Source of the DNA: Neodiprion pinetum
Taxonomy: Eukaryota > Arthropoda > Insecta > Hymenoptera > Diprionidae
Direction: 5' to 3'
DNA length: 64,000 bases
Assembly: GCF_021155775.2 (NCBI RefSeq)
Contig: NC_060236.1
Span: forward strand, 18,154,519 to 18,218,518
Position numbers and translations under genes: made by a program. The notes beneath the pieces were generated by a model that was given only the letters and a program-made list of their open reading frames with translations, was not told where the DNA came from and ran no database searches. Of the stretch, positions 34,202 through 48,913 are shown one piece after another (position 1 is the first letter of the stretch; each line of letters begins with the position of its first letter).

Positions 34202-37200
34202 ATGAATGAAATGGCACGATACGAAATAAAAAAAGACTCTCGATATTAAACGATTATAATTCAATACAAATAATACGGAGCAGAAGAATCGATTTCACTG
34301 AATCGGAGCTTGCCCGTACAACTTCTCATCTGGGAAAGACAACACGCAGTAGGCATGAACGATAGTTATCGATGCATAAGTAATACGTGTGTGTGTGTAT
34401 ATAACGTATGCACATAATTACTGCTAGCATGTATGTACATCGATTACCATGTGAATAGGTGAGAAATACCTTGCCAGGGTGTTTACGAATAACAGGTGAA
34501 ACGGCGGTACGAGAGCCGAGATAATATAATCAAACGTTTGTATGCATAAGTAGCGATATTGCTATAAGACCTTACTTCGGTGAGAGAAACTGAGAGAAAG
34601 AAATACTTCGTGATAACGCCGCCGCGTGAGTAAATTGGACTTGTACGTTAGCCTAATGATTGCATTTCGTCGGTATGTGTAACCGTTTCGCGGTGGGTAT
34701 TTGAAACACATACACGCATACACACACACACACATACACATCATATAACGTATCCGTTATATATACATATATATGTCTGACTCTGCGTAAGTTACGCGAT
34801 GTTCGTAAGGAAGAATGAATAATATGTTGTGTACATACCGCGTGTGTGCATTACATTAGCTGAAGCTTGATAAAAACCAAATACACTTCCTACTACTTAA
34901 TGTCATCACTAAGTGCGTCACTTGTTAATATATATCAAATTCGCCAGGTTTTCAGAACTTTTCAATTATGGACAACACGACAAGCTTACTTACATGCTGT
35001 GGTTGTAAGCTACTTGAATACTACAGACATCTACTGTTGGAAGCGTTTTTGAGAGGATGTTATAGTCAATCGTTATCGACTGAGGGAAATTTCGCTCATG
35101 TTGATCATCGTCAAAGCTTACGTTGCATTACTGAGAAAATACCGTGGAAAGTATTCCGCACGTTTCTACACGTGATGTCGAACAAAAGTATCCGATAGCC
35201 TTTTCGCTACATGCGAACATAACTCGTGGAAATGTATTTCTGCAATTAGTGGTGATCCGATTACAGAATTACATTTCTTGCCCGCATTGTTGCGTGAAAC
35301 AAAATTTTTTTTTTGATATATTTATCTGATATCGCACGTAGAATTGAACTGACTGCCGTATTTTTCAATCGATGCTGCGTAGGGTATGATAATTAAATTA
35401 AGTGATGTTTTACTCAGTCGGTACAGACTGACTATATCATTCTTTTATTAAATTATTAAAACGAGTGAAGTCATAGCTGAAAGCTTCGAACGTATAAAGT
35501 CATTATTCATTTGACGTCAGTTATTTGAATTGTATGAAATGTAGCTCGAGTACTTCATGTGTAAAGCCACTTGAAGTTAGGTATTGAAATGATAAAATCG
35601 TTTGAATTCCTGTCACAGGTAAACCTGTATAAAGTCAACTTATAGTGAAATCAGGCAAGTTTGGAAAAAGTTACAATTTACTGAAAATGATGTATCACTT
35701 TTGAAGTCTCGGAAAGTTGTATATTGCAGTTAAGTCACGCGATAAGTCACTGGAAGTTACTTCTAAAATCACGCGAAGCATCTTGAAATCATGAGAATCT
35801 AAAGTTCCTTAAATACAAACTAGGGATTCATTTCAAGTATAGGCAAGAAAAAAAAAAAAAAATTTGGAGACGAGTACAGCAGCGAGTTTTGCAGAAGAAC
35901 GTTCAAAACCTGATAAGTTCAGCTTTTAATGAAAAGTCAAACCAGTCGACAAAAACGCACGAGAACATTTCATCTACACATGTGACTCAAAGTACCGTTT
36001 GAACGCCATAATTTTTCCGTCAGCCTGATCAGTTCTAAAAGATTAAATGTAGCAAAGGAAGATGAGCGAAATATTGCAACTAATATTATACGAAGTTGAG
36101 AAAAAGCGATATGCAATATTTTTCTTCTGAAACATGCCGGCGAAACCGCAGCAACAACAAACCAACCTAATTATACAATATTCTCATTAGTTAAATCATT
36201 TCGAACTGCTGTTCATTATGTACGCACAACACACGTGCGAAGTGTGCTGTATACACATACTACATATACATATGTAATAAATTGTGTAAGAATAATTATA
36301 ACTGCGTTATAACCGTCGGAGCTGTCAAAGCTGTCGAAGCCAGTTTACATTTAGTCAACACAATCCCGAATCGTGGTGAGTGTTGCAAGTTAACGACCTG
36401 ATTAAATATATGTTGATCACATTTTACGTATCCTGCGGCAACATTCCGTCAACTCCGTCTAATATTCATAGACGAATTTTTTTCGTGAGATTGAAGCCGT
36501 TAATGTTTACGTAAAACGAAACATTGGGAGGAAATAATTGCTAAAAACTACAGGCGAACTTTGAACGTGCTAAGTTTCTGAAATATTCAAACGATTTTTT
36601 ACGTTAACATTACGCACTTTAAGGGGTTTCCCTGGTCGATGCCATTTTTTTATTTCTGCGTCAAATGAAAATGTATTGAAGTATTTTTGATCAGAATTGC
36701 ATACAGAATCACGCTGTTAATCCCCTTTTCATGTTTAGATATTTGGAGATATAAACTTCAACGTCGAAAGGGCACTCCCTTAGGTGTTAAATTTTTTTTC
36801 TATTGCAGTCTGTTGTACTTAACAGGGGATGTTTTACCGAGAAAAAATGTCACCGCGATTACAATGCCTCATAATTACTCAGATTTTATAGAGCGATCAG
36901 AGGAGATAACTTGAGGAGATAAATAAATTTTACTTCGATTATGTGATTTCTCATGATTTCTAAGATTTCATATGATTTCTCAAGATTGGAAACAGATTTA
37001 TGTAATCCTGAATGATTTCTCATGACTACCAATGATTACCAATACAGGATTTTATTTCGATATTAGTGATTGCAGTAGGATTTCGGAGATTGCGAAATCA
37101 TTCCGAATGATTTTGACACCATAATTACTTGAGTGGAAGACCCCTTTGTATTTGAAAGAGGAACTGATAATTGCTGACTATAAAGTATCACGAAAATATT

Positions 37201-40200
37201 GTCGGACGGAACGCACCTTGTATCTTCGAGATACGTTTTAGAATACCAAAAATATCTTTCTACCCTGAGTTATTCCAGCGGCATAACCTAAAAAATCTCT
37301 ACTTGTAAAGACATATCAATAAATACATAAAACACATCAAGGAGTGTAGTACCATCTATTTGGCATTGTCACGTTCGCGTCTCATTCTATAAACATCGAT
37401 ATTATGACTGAGTTTTCTTTTCTGTATCGTCAGTCTTCATTTATAATACATCACTGTATAAGCGTCGAGACGTTGTAGATTGGCTCTCTAGAGTCACCGA
37501 TGCAAAGGTTCCTAACAATGCGAGAGACTGTAATTGAGTGCTATTTTACAAATCGCGGGATCTATCGCTCTTTTTTCAGTATAGATGAGAACGGCAAAAA
37601 TCAATGAAGAATTACCATATCTACTACAGGAGTTATTATAAAAAAAGCTCTCCGCAGAAGTTCGACATGCAAAATTAATGAAGAATAAAAACAAAAATGA
37701 TGATGCACGAAACGAGATATGAACCGCGGCTGCATCGTTATGTAACGAGTCAATTATTGGCAATAGACGAGCGTCAAACGAGTTTATTCTACAGTTTCGC
37801 GTGCTGGATGGAATATGTGCGGTATAATATTCGCACACTCTGAACCTGCTCAAAAGAATGTGATAATACGTTTCTCCAGAAGAGGATTGACCAGCAGATT
37901 ACATTGATTTTTATAGTTGGTTAGTTTGAGAAACTTTTGCAGAAAACGGAAGAAAAACAAACAAGGAATGCAAATAGCTTTAAAAAATATTTACTTAGAC
38001 GAAAATTTTTGACTTATTTTTCAATTATTTTTGTTGGATGTGTAAAACTAGAAAACTGTTCTGCACAAGAATTCTCCTGTAGGATAATTCATGCAGTATC
38101 ATTTCTGATGTGAATCTCGAATTCCTTCCTGTAGGGAAACGTTCCGTAGAAAAATATTTCTGTAGAAACGAGTCTGCAGAACATGTTCTGTAGAATCTTT
38201 GCCCTAAGAACTAATTTCTGTAAAATCAATCCTCCTTCCTCCACACTAGTTTAGATAAACGAACTTGTAAGATCGCCACTTGTAAGAATGAACTTGTAGG
38301 ACTGATCCGTTTAGAACCGTTCCTCTTCCGCCGATTCTCAATTTAATTTGGGTTAGGGTCGACGGTGCATGCACTGAATTCGGGAGTGAGAGAGACGGAA
38401 AATACTTACTTCTCTGTCGCACATCACATCCCGTCACTATGAGCACACCTTGCAGCGTAAATCGAAATAAAAAACTTTGACACTGATCGGCCTACCCCCA
38501 CCCCTGTCGTATTCAGACCTGCATGTAAGAACATGAATTCGATAACTTCGTAGATAACTGTTGTGAAGACACGCCATTAGACATAGAATAAAATATAGAC
38601 AGAAGAGAAGAAACCCACGTGACCTAATTCACTAGATTATAGGGGAAAACGAGCTAGATTTTCGAAAAAGTTAGCCACTATGCGTTTTATACCCTAAACT
38701 GACAGAAGCAGTAATAAATATGCAGTGTTTTAATCGGTTTTTTTGCAAAATTTCGACTACACATCGATACTGATATTCCAACATCGCGTTTCCCCGAATT
38801 TCGGTCAACTGATCGTGAGTGAGTGTGAAGAAATTTTACGTCTGCAGCGATCGTGCAGCGAGCGTTCTGCTCCGAACTTGTCCGACAAGATTCCAACGTT
38901 GGGCAAATACACTATATTATATCCACATATGAAATTCGTACGTGTCATGTTTTATTATACACAGGAGTGTTTGTATTTACGCGAGCGGCAAAACGGATAT
39001 GGTTTTCTGCCGCACGTGATAAAAAATGACCAACAACGAAATTGGCAACGATTTTCTTCTTCCTTGGATACTCAATTTTGACCGCAATTTTGGTTTGTCC
39101 CTGTGCCACATATAACTGTATAGAATTTTTATCAAATATCGCGATCAAATATGAGGAAAGAAATGTTTTCTCAATTTAAATAAATATGATATTTCACTTG
39201 AAAACAAAATTGTTGATTCACCACACATAAATTTAACAAATCTTTTCTCTCTGTGTGATATGTTTGATTGTATATTCTGTGTACATGATTTTAATTGCCA
39301 CGGAGCAAAAGATTCAAGGCTCCTGACTTTTCAAGTCAAACAAAATTCAAGTTCATCGGAGTGAAGGTCGTTTCGAACTTAAGCCTGCAATAAACACGCC
39401 GACAATGCGCCCGTTGCAGTTCATCGATATTCAAAGACGTCATTCGTCGACGCTGCAACTCGGCTTCCATTCAAACACCATCGTAATCCCGACGGTTTTA
39501 TCATCAACATTCACCCTGTTTTTTACAAGTAATGAATTTCCAAACAAGATGGTTTTCCCACGTAATGAAATTGTCAACATATTAATTGCAAGTTTTTGTT
39601 TCAGTTGCGTAAAAGTGTTCTTGACCTCAATCAAAATAAGTTGCAGCGTTCATTTTTTTTTTTTTCAAGATTATTAGACATCGTTCAGGTATGACGACAG
39701 TTATTTTGGACGAAAATACCCCAAGGACCAACATTCTATTTTTTTTTCTTTCTTATTCTCCACTCGAAGAAAAAAAAAAGGTATTGTATTCACCTCGGAA
39801 ATAAGAGAAATTTCGAATTGACGCTGTGATTCGAGACATTACACATTCACTTCTCATCAACTTTAGATGAATATTTCGCAGTGTATCTGTGTGTAACAAA
39901 TTTTTGACCAACGATAATTCGAAAACAAATAAACCGATTTCAATGGAATTAGTCTTCATGTACCTAAAAAAATCTATCGATTCATCCCGAACTATTTACG
40001 AAACTGGCGATAATTTCTCTGCAGACTAATCCTCATTTCAGACCAATCGATTCATTCAATTAACTGATTGCTTTGTTTTTCGACAGCTTGATGGTCGGTT
40101 ATTTCGAAAACATTAAATTGCGTTTTTACTATATTTTGTACAATTAGTTTTGAGGAGATTCGCCCAAACGTTTTATTATACTACAATATCACCAATGCAT

Positions 40201-41540
40201 AGAAAAATAGAATCGATGACATTAGTGAATACACAATAACTAACTTTATTAAGGATAAGATATCTACTCACTGATCGTATTTTACATGTATCGGCGTAAA
40301 ATTTCCGCGGATTCACATTTCGCAAGAATACACACGAATTCTGAAACATAAAACGAAGATTGGGACGATTTAACTTGGCGACTGCAGCGGCAGGTGCATC
40401 GGCATCTGCAATGGCGACGTCTCGACGTCGCGGCGTCAGCGTCACTATAACAACACAATATACGCAGTGCCGCCAGGCGACGAAGCACGCAACTGGAATA
40501 TTGTGAACGCCCTACGTCATTCGACAGTGAATCAACCGAAGATGAGGAACAAAAATCGCCCCGGGCGATATTGTTGCCATCATGCACTAACTAAATTTAT
40601 ACATTATATACTGCATAAATATATCACACGTTAATTTTATGCATCTACGATTGCGTTACTACGACGATAGCTCCTTATGCGAATAAAATTGGCGATAATA
40701 GTAATAGAAATAATAATCATCGTAATTTTATTATAACAATGGCACTACATTAACATAAAACAAAAATAAGAATACATGTACGAGGAACTCCATGCGGTTT
40801 CACCTCGATCAGATTAGTTGACCTACCGAAAGCGATACTTTTTAGTATATATAAAATTAATGTATTCTTGGAAATGTCTTTCAAATATAAAAATATAAAA
40901 AATACTGCAATTTTGAAGAAAAATTTATGTGTATCGATTCTCCATATCAACTCCTTTAAAGATAGTTTAAAATCTTGCAGATTCGTACGATTCACTCTGG
41001 TATCGGTAATTTTATTCGAAAAATTATTTGTTACATTAGTCGGTAAAACGGATTTTCTTTTTTTTCAATACCCAATTCGATACTGCCATTTGTCGATCGA
41101 AACCAACATTGGTGCAATGTTGTAAAATTGAATATTTAACAATGCAAACACAATGAAAGAAGTGTTTTAGTGAATACTACTGAAAATTCTACGCAAAATG
41201 ATGAAATTTCAATATCTTAAAAAAAATTTATTCAGAAACGCGTGATAATTCCAGTTGGCAGAGAATCAAGATCAGCGGTGGTTGATCGCGCAAAGTTCAT
41301 TTAAAGAAACTTTTCGGTATTTGTTCCCTCTCACGATAAATTATTACATTCGGCAAGTTTCATGCGTTTATAAATTTTTGAAGCTTTCAATTAAACCCCA
41401 TATCAGTACGATCCAGTTCTGTTATTTCCTACATCCATCGTCGAAATAGTCAGATCGATCAATAATTTTCGTCGTCGCCACGTCGTTTCGACCGTACACT
41501 TTTTGGTGTATATGGATATACAAAACAGTGATAAATACGG
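34202..41540. other. Long stretch without a recognisable gene
   Basis: Contents noticed: (CA)n near 34710-34740; degenerate CACTTGAAGTTA-type motifs at 35540-35830; ATGATTTCTCA-type repeats at 36940-37040; TTCTGTAGAA-type repeats at 38080-38230; a GC-richer patch at 40370-40570 with overlapping minus-strand ORFs rich in Cys, Ser and Arg. None has a family signature or convincing exon structure. Confidence 0.4.
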
Positions 41541-41544
41541 TTGT

Positions 41545-41835
41545 CCGTCTTGTATAATTGACCCGTGATCACGGTCATCCCCCTGAACTCACCACTGCTC
41601 GTATACTAAAAAATTGTACGCGTCTTGTCCCCGTTTTTTAGTTCCTCTACGTAGCGCTAGTACTAGACTTCTGACACGCTCGCTGCCCTCGCTGACCGCG
41701 TGTAAGCTCGTCAGGTAACTACTAGCGCCACTAGTGGTGGAAATTGGCGACAGAATCGAGGGACATTTTGCGAACCACTTTTAGCAGCGTGTGTCAGGGG
41801 GCTGACCTGTATGTAAGACCGTGCCCGTGATATAG
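41545..41835. repeat. Weak inverted repeat, possible degraded MITE
   Basis: GGTCATCCCCCTGAACTCA near 41573 and TGTGTCAGGGGGCTGACC near 41795 are inverted relatives, and GTGATCACGG near 41565 faces CCGTGATATAG near 41825. The middle also holds mirrored AGCGCTAGTACTAG and CTACTAGCGCC. Ends are not resolved. Confidence 0.4.
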
Positions 41836-43961
41836 CCAAATGCTATGAGTATAAAGGACATTTAACGACATAGAAAATCGCTAACCCGTACGAAATTTAT
41901 GTGAAGGCCTCTGGTGGCGAAAACTGAACAGCCCTGTTGAGAAACCGATTGACCGCATTTAAAAGTCCCCATAAATTCCCCTAGCTCGTCCCAGAGGCAC
42001 GATGGCGGTAAAAGCACATGACGTTTACACGAGATCCAAATCCTCCTGTAATTTTTCTTCGTATCTTCGTATGAATAGTGTTTTTACGAAATTATGACCG
42101 ACATTGGTATCCAAAAGGCAACCTCAAACAATGTGTTAAAAATTGATATGGGTATGGTGGGAAAGTTTTTCAATAAAAACGATGATTCCGCCAAACCTGA
42201 ATGACGTGAAGTAAAACCGGCAGGTAAGTCATAATATGTTGATTCAGTAAGTATGTGTGATTCGTAAAAACTTTCAATATTTTATGTCAACTTTTCGAAA
42301 CTGCATTGTACCCTCACAATGAATGTCAATCGCCGTGTGCTTCATTAATTGTGTTTTCCATATACTTCTTATACCGAGGAGAATTTACAGATATTATTTA
42401 TTTATTAAAATGAATAAGCATCTACATTTTCTACATATATAACCCGGCAGATATACCTTCTATATAACTAGGTTTGCACAAGAAAGCACGTCGCTGCGCT
42501 CAGCATGCACTGTGGGACAAAAATCAGTCCAGAGCACAAAACGCGTAGCAAATCGTACGTCGTAACATCGATGGCGAACAAAGCCCAAGATTCAATAAAA
42601 TCTGCAAATGTCACGAGTGTGCGGTGCCAACTGATATATACAAAACAATACATTTTGACATAAAATAGGTGTGAAATATTATCAATTTAGTATCTTGTTT
42701 GACAAGTGTATGCAAGCGTGCTATCGCCTCTCTCACGTGGGTTCTTTGAAGAAGCGTAGATCCAGCACCTACAGGAGTCAGCTGATACTGGCAAAAAGCG
42801 AAGGACAAGGGTTGGAATATACAGAAACCTGGATTCTCACTGAGCAACGCATTTCGAAAACAATTCGTCAAACGAGTTGCGGTTCAAGTATTTGCTGGCC
42901 TTGGTGTCTCCTTTTTCGGCCTTGTTAACCCGAAAACTTGATTGTATTGTATTCTGTGCAAGCTAGTCCCATGTTTGTTCTTATTCAGATTCTGTTCATT
43001 CATTTATCATCATAGGAGTTGGGAATTTTTTGTGGTACACAGTGCAAGCTATATAGTTGGCAGATAATTACTTGAACACTATTCATGGTTTGATACATTC
43101 TTCAAGACATAACTTTGAGCGAAAACATGTATGAAATGTATAGTGTTTTACGTAATCTATTGCTCTGTCTGTCCTGAACATGGAAACATTCTTTCCATAT
43201 TTTCGACACTAAAAGCTTCGACTGAAGTAGAATTGGTGTAACATGTGCATGGATAGATAGTTTTTCAAATACGAACGACCGAACACAAGATCAAACACCA
43301 GCATCGAGGAACCATTCACTTGAAGAAAATCACTGCAAATCACTAGACATAAAGATGTACTGTAATACTGAAAATCAATTGGAAATCAGTAAAATTCCGA
43401 ACACCTTCAAACGTTTAGGAACCACTTGAAGATTAGTGGAATGCAAACTATTTTTGAATATTGGACATCACCAGGAAATCACTTGTGCTTCGTTGATGAT
43501 TTCAAAGCGAATGGCCCCTTCAACGATCATCGTAAAATCTGTCCACAGATTTCTTTGTACAACTTTAAAGTGCATCAAAAGTAATTTTATTAATCACATT
43601 AGAAAGATTTGAAACTTTTACATATTCAGAATTTGATGTCAATAATATTTAACCTCGGCTTAATACGGCTGTGTATTTTATTTCTTTTTAACAAACCAAC
43701 TATAATTATGAATTCGTGGGAGTTACGTGTTGCCAACGTAGTGTGTTTCGGTTTTTGTCTTTATTGCCTTTTTGTTCTATTTAATTATCAATTACCAACA
43801 CTCATTTACGTAATTGGAAGTGTCATCTCATATGAGGTAATTCCTCTTTTATACTTGCTTCAACACCTTGCATATTATTTACACCAAAATGTCTTATTTT
43901 GTCAAACCTATTTGTATATTATTTTATTTTATTTTGTTCGTGACAGATATTTAAATAAAAT
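41836..43961. other. No gene seen
   Basis: Short ORFs without domains. CACTTGAAGA/AATCACT-type degenerate motifs recur at 43310-43500, reminiscent of those at 32.9 and 35.6 kb. Confidence 0.4.
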
Positions 43962-44001
43962 TGTTCTGAGGAGGGCCCCCACCAGGGCCGAAACGTTAAC
44001 A
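43962..44001 (+). ncRNA. Hammerhead ribozyme-like motif of the Penelope type
   Basis: The order is TGTT, CTGAGGA (fits the core CUGANGA), a GC stem formed by GGCCC and GGGCC around CCACCA, then GAAAC-GTT-AACA. TGTT can pair with AACA as stem I, GTT is an allowed cleavage triplet, and stem III is very short, as in Penelope-like retroelements. The stem II register needs one bulged or mismatched G. No reverse transcriptase ORF is visible beside it, so this would be a truncated remnant. Activity is untested. Confidence 0.5.
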
Positions 44002-47000
44002 CGATAAAAAGTGTTTTGAGTTGTGACCTTCATATCCAAGAATAACTTTAATCAACAAATCTCCAAGGTCAAGATAAATCATCTTCAACAATATTTAACC
44101 TCATTTTTAATGTACTTGGCGAAAGGTTTTTGCACCACAAGTGTTTTTTGAGGGGATAAATACATTTTTCAAATCTTGCATTGAATAATTTTCATAAACG
44201 GAGTCTTAAAATATTCGTGATTTTATTTTCAGATTCATCAAAGCGGCCCCAAAAAATCTACAACTATAAATTTATCTGTAACGAACAGTGAACAAGTTAT
44301 TCATAACTTCCTGAAAGCCCGCAATGAAAAAGTAACTAATATCTGTAATTTTTTCTGATTTCTAAATGTTGCCACAAAATTCTAAGAGCTTAGCTAGCGA
44401 CGGCTTCCAACTTCATACATGGATAGAGGGGCAAAAAAGATACGAGTGATTATAACTGACACTGCTATATATACCATAAAAAAAAAAAAAAACATCGGGA
44501 CCGATGACCGTACAACGCAAGATGAAACCGCATTGAATTCCCCCGTTAAAAAAACAGATGTTTATTGCTCGGGAATTTACTGACCCAACTTACGCATGCG
44601 CGTATATATCGTATCAAAAGCAACGTGCACATAAACACACACGCTAAATAGCTACGGAAACAATTTTTTCTTCTGTTTTTAATTATAATTAATAATGATC
44701 GCAATAGTGTAAACATGTAATGATTTTAATATTACATTATATCTTTGCTTATATTTATGTACAGTGTATATAACCTTGCATATCTCGTCGACAGGCTATA
44801 ATGAATACTATAAATGCCCACTACTCATAGTGTTTTAGTAACGAGTTTTTTGGAGGTTGGAAAAACCTATTTGTAACAGGCCGATCGAATCGAATCACCG
44901 CGCGCTGTTAGTGCGGCTAACACGGTGGCTCTCAAATTTTCGATAGAAAAAAGCGGGAGAACTGTCAATATTTGTTGTCTTTTTTTTATTTATTTATTTT
45001 TTTTTATTTGTAATTTTGTGCACTTTAGTGATGAATTCCTCTTTCTTCTATTTTTAAACCCTTCTGTGTTTAATCGACGGTCATTTGAAACCAAGTTTAG
45101 GGACGTTATGTTTTCTAATGTCATACGCAGTAGTCAAAAAATAAATATATGTGATCGCAAAATGTCTACCAATTGCAAGGGGGGAAATTTTCTTAAAGAT
45201 ACAACCTATCAGTTTTGAAACTTTATATAAATCATTAACTTTTAATATGGCGGACATAAAATCGAGGTTGAAATAAAAACGTAATACACAGTTACATCAA
45301 GAGTAGGCATAAAAAAAGTTACCCCTGTAAACTTTCGGCAGCGGAATTTAACGAATATGTCAAAAAATTGAAGATTCTCTGCACAGATCAAATGATAGAT
45401 TGGCCATTTCAATGTTCACGTTTCCGATCTAAGGCTGAAGAAAACGACCGCTAATAAATTAAATCCATGAGTCGGCCGATGACTACAATTCAATAACTAT
45501 AATAACACATGACATGGTTATAAAAACCCACAAAAGCATACAATTTAAGTAACACATGTGGCGTGGATCAATGGGGTAAATAAACGGTTTGTGAACGTTT
45601 GTTAAACCGTATAATACTTTATATACGTATATCAGCCGTTCGTATAATTGTGCCTCAGTGAACTGCAGAATAAATGTATGTACATTTAAAAGGAGCTGTC
45701 GGTCTAATCTATCCATTAAACGTTCCTTACCGGCGTCTTATGAATGTGACAGCACTACTTCAATAGGATGTCGTAACATGAATCGAACATCCATCTTTTG
45801 AAGACAGAAATAATAATTTCTACTAGCTGATTCATTGTGTCGGTTTAAAATCATTTTACTCCAATGTAAATCTTTTCATCTGTTTATGAATAGACAAGAT
45901 TTACGAGTAAAATATAAATAGATTCGACGGAAAAATAAACTTTTACGCAACGTACGTACACTATAAATATAAAATGATGCAGTAAACATAATCAACAAAG
46001 GAACAGCGGGCAAATTACAATCACCTAAATTGATTCGACTCAAATCTAGGCAACAAGCTGGTCAATCGTTTTGCTTCATTGTTTGAACTGTGCAAATAAC
46101 AAATAATTTTTTAGATTTTTATCGTATTTGCAGTAGTGCAAGTTAGAAACTTGAAATTTCAAACCGCTCGATTTGTAAGTAAGTGTCTGAATATTTTTTT
46201 TTAATCTAAATTTATAAATTTTAATCGGAAAATCTTTTCATCTCAATTATTATACTCGGTCTGACGATTTTCGAGATGTTAGGGAGATCTTAGGAAACTG
46301 TGAAGAAAAACCACACGAAAAAACCAAAATTAAAAAACCGTGTACACGTGTATCGTATACACGATGTATACGTATTAGACTTGACGTCACGATAATGCAT
46401 ACCAAACACGCGATATGTAATAAAACAAGATCCGTCGACAGAGAACACAGGCGGCAAGGGATGTCGTAGTTTAAAAAGTTGGCCCACGACAAATTGTTAA
46501 CATTATGGTTGATGATTGGCGGCGATTGGGCCTACATTGCAAAGGCCTTGAGACATTAGGATGCATGTGTATACATCGATGTGTAACTGCCATCTGTGGC
46601 TATGCCGATGACGCAGTGAGTGACGAACGCGATAATGCGTTCCGACTGCTCAATGAGCTCTCCTCGGGATCTACGTTAACTGGTTTTTTGTATCATTTTT
46701 CTGTTGAAAATAAAATCAGGTTCCCTCGACTCAAAGACTGATTGAGAATGATTAAAATTTTAATTCAATTCGGTTCAACCGTGAATAAGTCGTCGAGCAA
46801 TCTCTCGAACATAAACGTACCTACATTTGAAATACTCGAGAATTTATTAAAAATCTAGCAGTATTCAACAATTGGTCCTGAATTAAACAGCCAATGAAAA
46901 CCGCTATTCGATCCGAATAGTGAGTCTTTTGGTTGCTCTTCGAAATCATTGTCAGTATTGAACGAATTGAACTCTTAATAGGGTTCCAAACCTTCGCTGA

Positions 47001-48337
47001 AGGTGATATCGAACTTCTTGAAAAAACCCTTCTCTTGATTAGTTTCAAAGAAGACTTAAGTTGAAGTTTCGAGAATTTCGAGGAGTTTGTTTGCGAGTAA
47101 ATCAAATTCAAAACTTATATTGTGCGGTAGTCGAAAAACCGGTACATGAAAGTATCGTGACTTAGCCACAAGATTGCAGTGGTTTTACGATAGTCATTAT
47201 ACTTTCTATAACTTCTTCGAGAATATGATCATCATTTTTTAGTAACTAATATGATTTTGTTAGCCCATTAGTTTAATTAATCTTCTTGATTAAGAAATGT
47301 TGACTGCTTGGTTGGAAATGATTTCTAACCTGCTTACGTTGAATTTTTCTTTCGAATAGACTGAATTATAAGAGTAAAAGTATTCCATGTGTTTTGTCCT
47401 AATGAACCGCCTTAAATCCTGATACTGATATTCAATATTGCACGTTAGAATCCGCCATAGGCAAAACCATATTAATATTATATGAAATTCATTAAATGTT
47501 AAATGTTCCCGCGGCGTTACACGCAATTCTATTTTTGCACCCTCTTAAAAATCTATTTTTGAAATAGAACAACACAGTTGTAAATTGTAAAGACGTCCCT
47601 CAGACGCGTTTCAAGCCATCAACGGAAATGAATCGTGCCGCCGAAAATAGACGTGGTAGACTATTTGAGTACATTTCGTCTTAGATTATTTCAGTATATT
47701 TTCCAATCACATGTTCCTATTTTATACATATACCTCATATGAGTAAATGCTGACCGCTACCTTTCACATATTGGTACCTTAAAACGACACAAGAATTTAG
47801 ATTAGCAACGAATGGTGAACAATTAATGTCTCAATTATTAAGCATTCCACATTAAAACGGATCATGATTTATAAATTAATAATGGTACATTCTTTGAAAA
47901 AATGCTTCGTCTTAGGTATTCAGAATTCGATAAAAGACGTCTACGAGTAAAATTGTAATAGAATTATTCGAAGGAATAACAAACGAACATGGCGAATCGA
48001 CTTTCAGGTGTAAGTAAAGTAATTTTATGTCGATTATGTTAAAGATGTATACTTCCAAACGACAATAAAAAAAAAAAAAAAAAACTTTTCTACATTTTCT
48101 TTATCGCTAACCTGAAAATGTTGCAGGAAAGCCTTACAGCAGCAGTGAAAAGACATTGAAAACTTAGAGAGCAATGTTTGAGACTAAAATGGTATCGGAT
48201 TTTTCAAAACTCGGTTTTTTGTTTATTTTGGAAAAACTGTGTACATTGTTTTTAACTGATGACAAATTGTAATTCGTTCTTTTTGAAGTATAAATATTTA
48301 CATGAGGTATGAGCGCGGGTCATGTTTTTCAGTGCAA
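44002..48337. other. No gene seen
   Basis: AT-rich DNA with poly-A near 44480 and 48068 and poly-T near 44990. ORFs of up to about 97 aa lack any recognised domain. Confidence 0.45.
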
Positions 48338-48663
48338 GTCCAAAGGGTGGTCACCTTATAGGTAGCACGAATCATCTGAAACCAAAAACAACACAAAAAG
48401 CTTTGAACGTCGTACGGATTTTTTCAAAATTCCAAGTAATACATTTTCTTATCCACATCCTGAAAAAGGGTTTCGATTTGCCGTTAACATTTTGTACCTT
48501 AATATTGCCGTAGCAAAAAGTGATGAGAATTTGATTGAAAAATAATCACAATCCCACGGAATTCCAAACTTTGTATTGTTACTACAAAAGCCATTTTCAT
48601 CTACTCACTTCAGTTTCAATTTCAAATAATCCGTTTGACTTCTGAGTTGGCCACCCTTTGGAC
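48338..48663. mobile_element. Short inverted-repeat MITE
   Basis: The left end GTCCAAAGGGTGGTCA faces an inverted right end GTCCAAAGGGTGGCCA, one mismatch in 16, with weaker matching further in. 326 bp, no coding content. The target duplication is not evident. Confidence 0.7.
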
Positions 48664-48913
48664 GTCTGTAAAAATCGTTTTCACCATCATTGCGTACACT
48701 TTAGCGAAAAATGTATTCGGATCAATTGAAATATTTTGGGTAGATTGAAAATTCGCCTCTGTTTAAACTTCACGTTTAATCCAAAGCCATCAGGTTCAAC
48801 GGAAAGAATATTTTTCTATTATAGAAGTCAACTAAAAATCGCCAATAGTAAGCCAATAGCAATAATAATAGTAAACTATTCTTGATGAAATACTAGATAA
48901 TGACGTTTATTAA

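Noticed and set aside
36618..36645. TTAAGGGGTTTCCCTGG, a possible left end of a TTAA element
   Set aside because: No matching inverted right end followed by TTAA was found within the next few kilobases.
40176..40587. Overlapping minus-strand ORFs in a GC-richer patch
   Set aside because: Cys/Arg-rich runs arise from GACGTCGCGG-type short repeats, with no domain and no clear start context.
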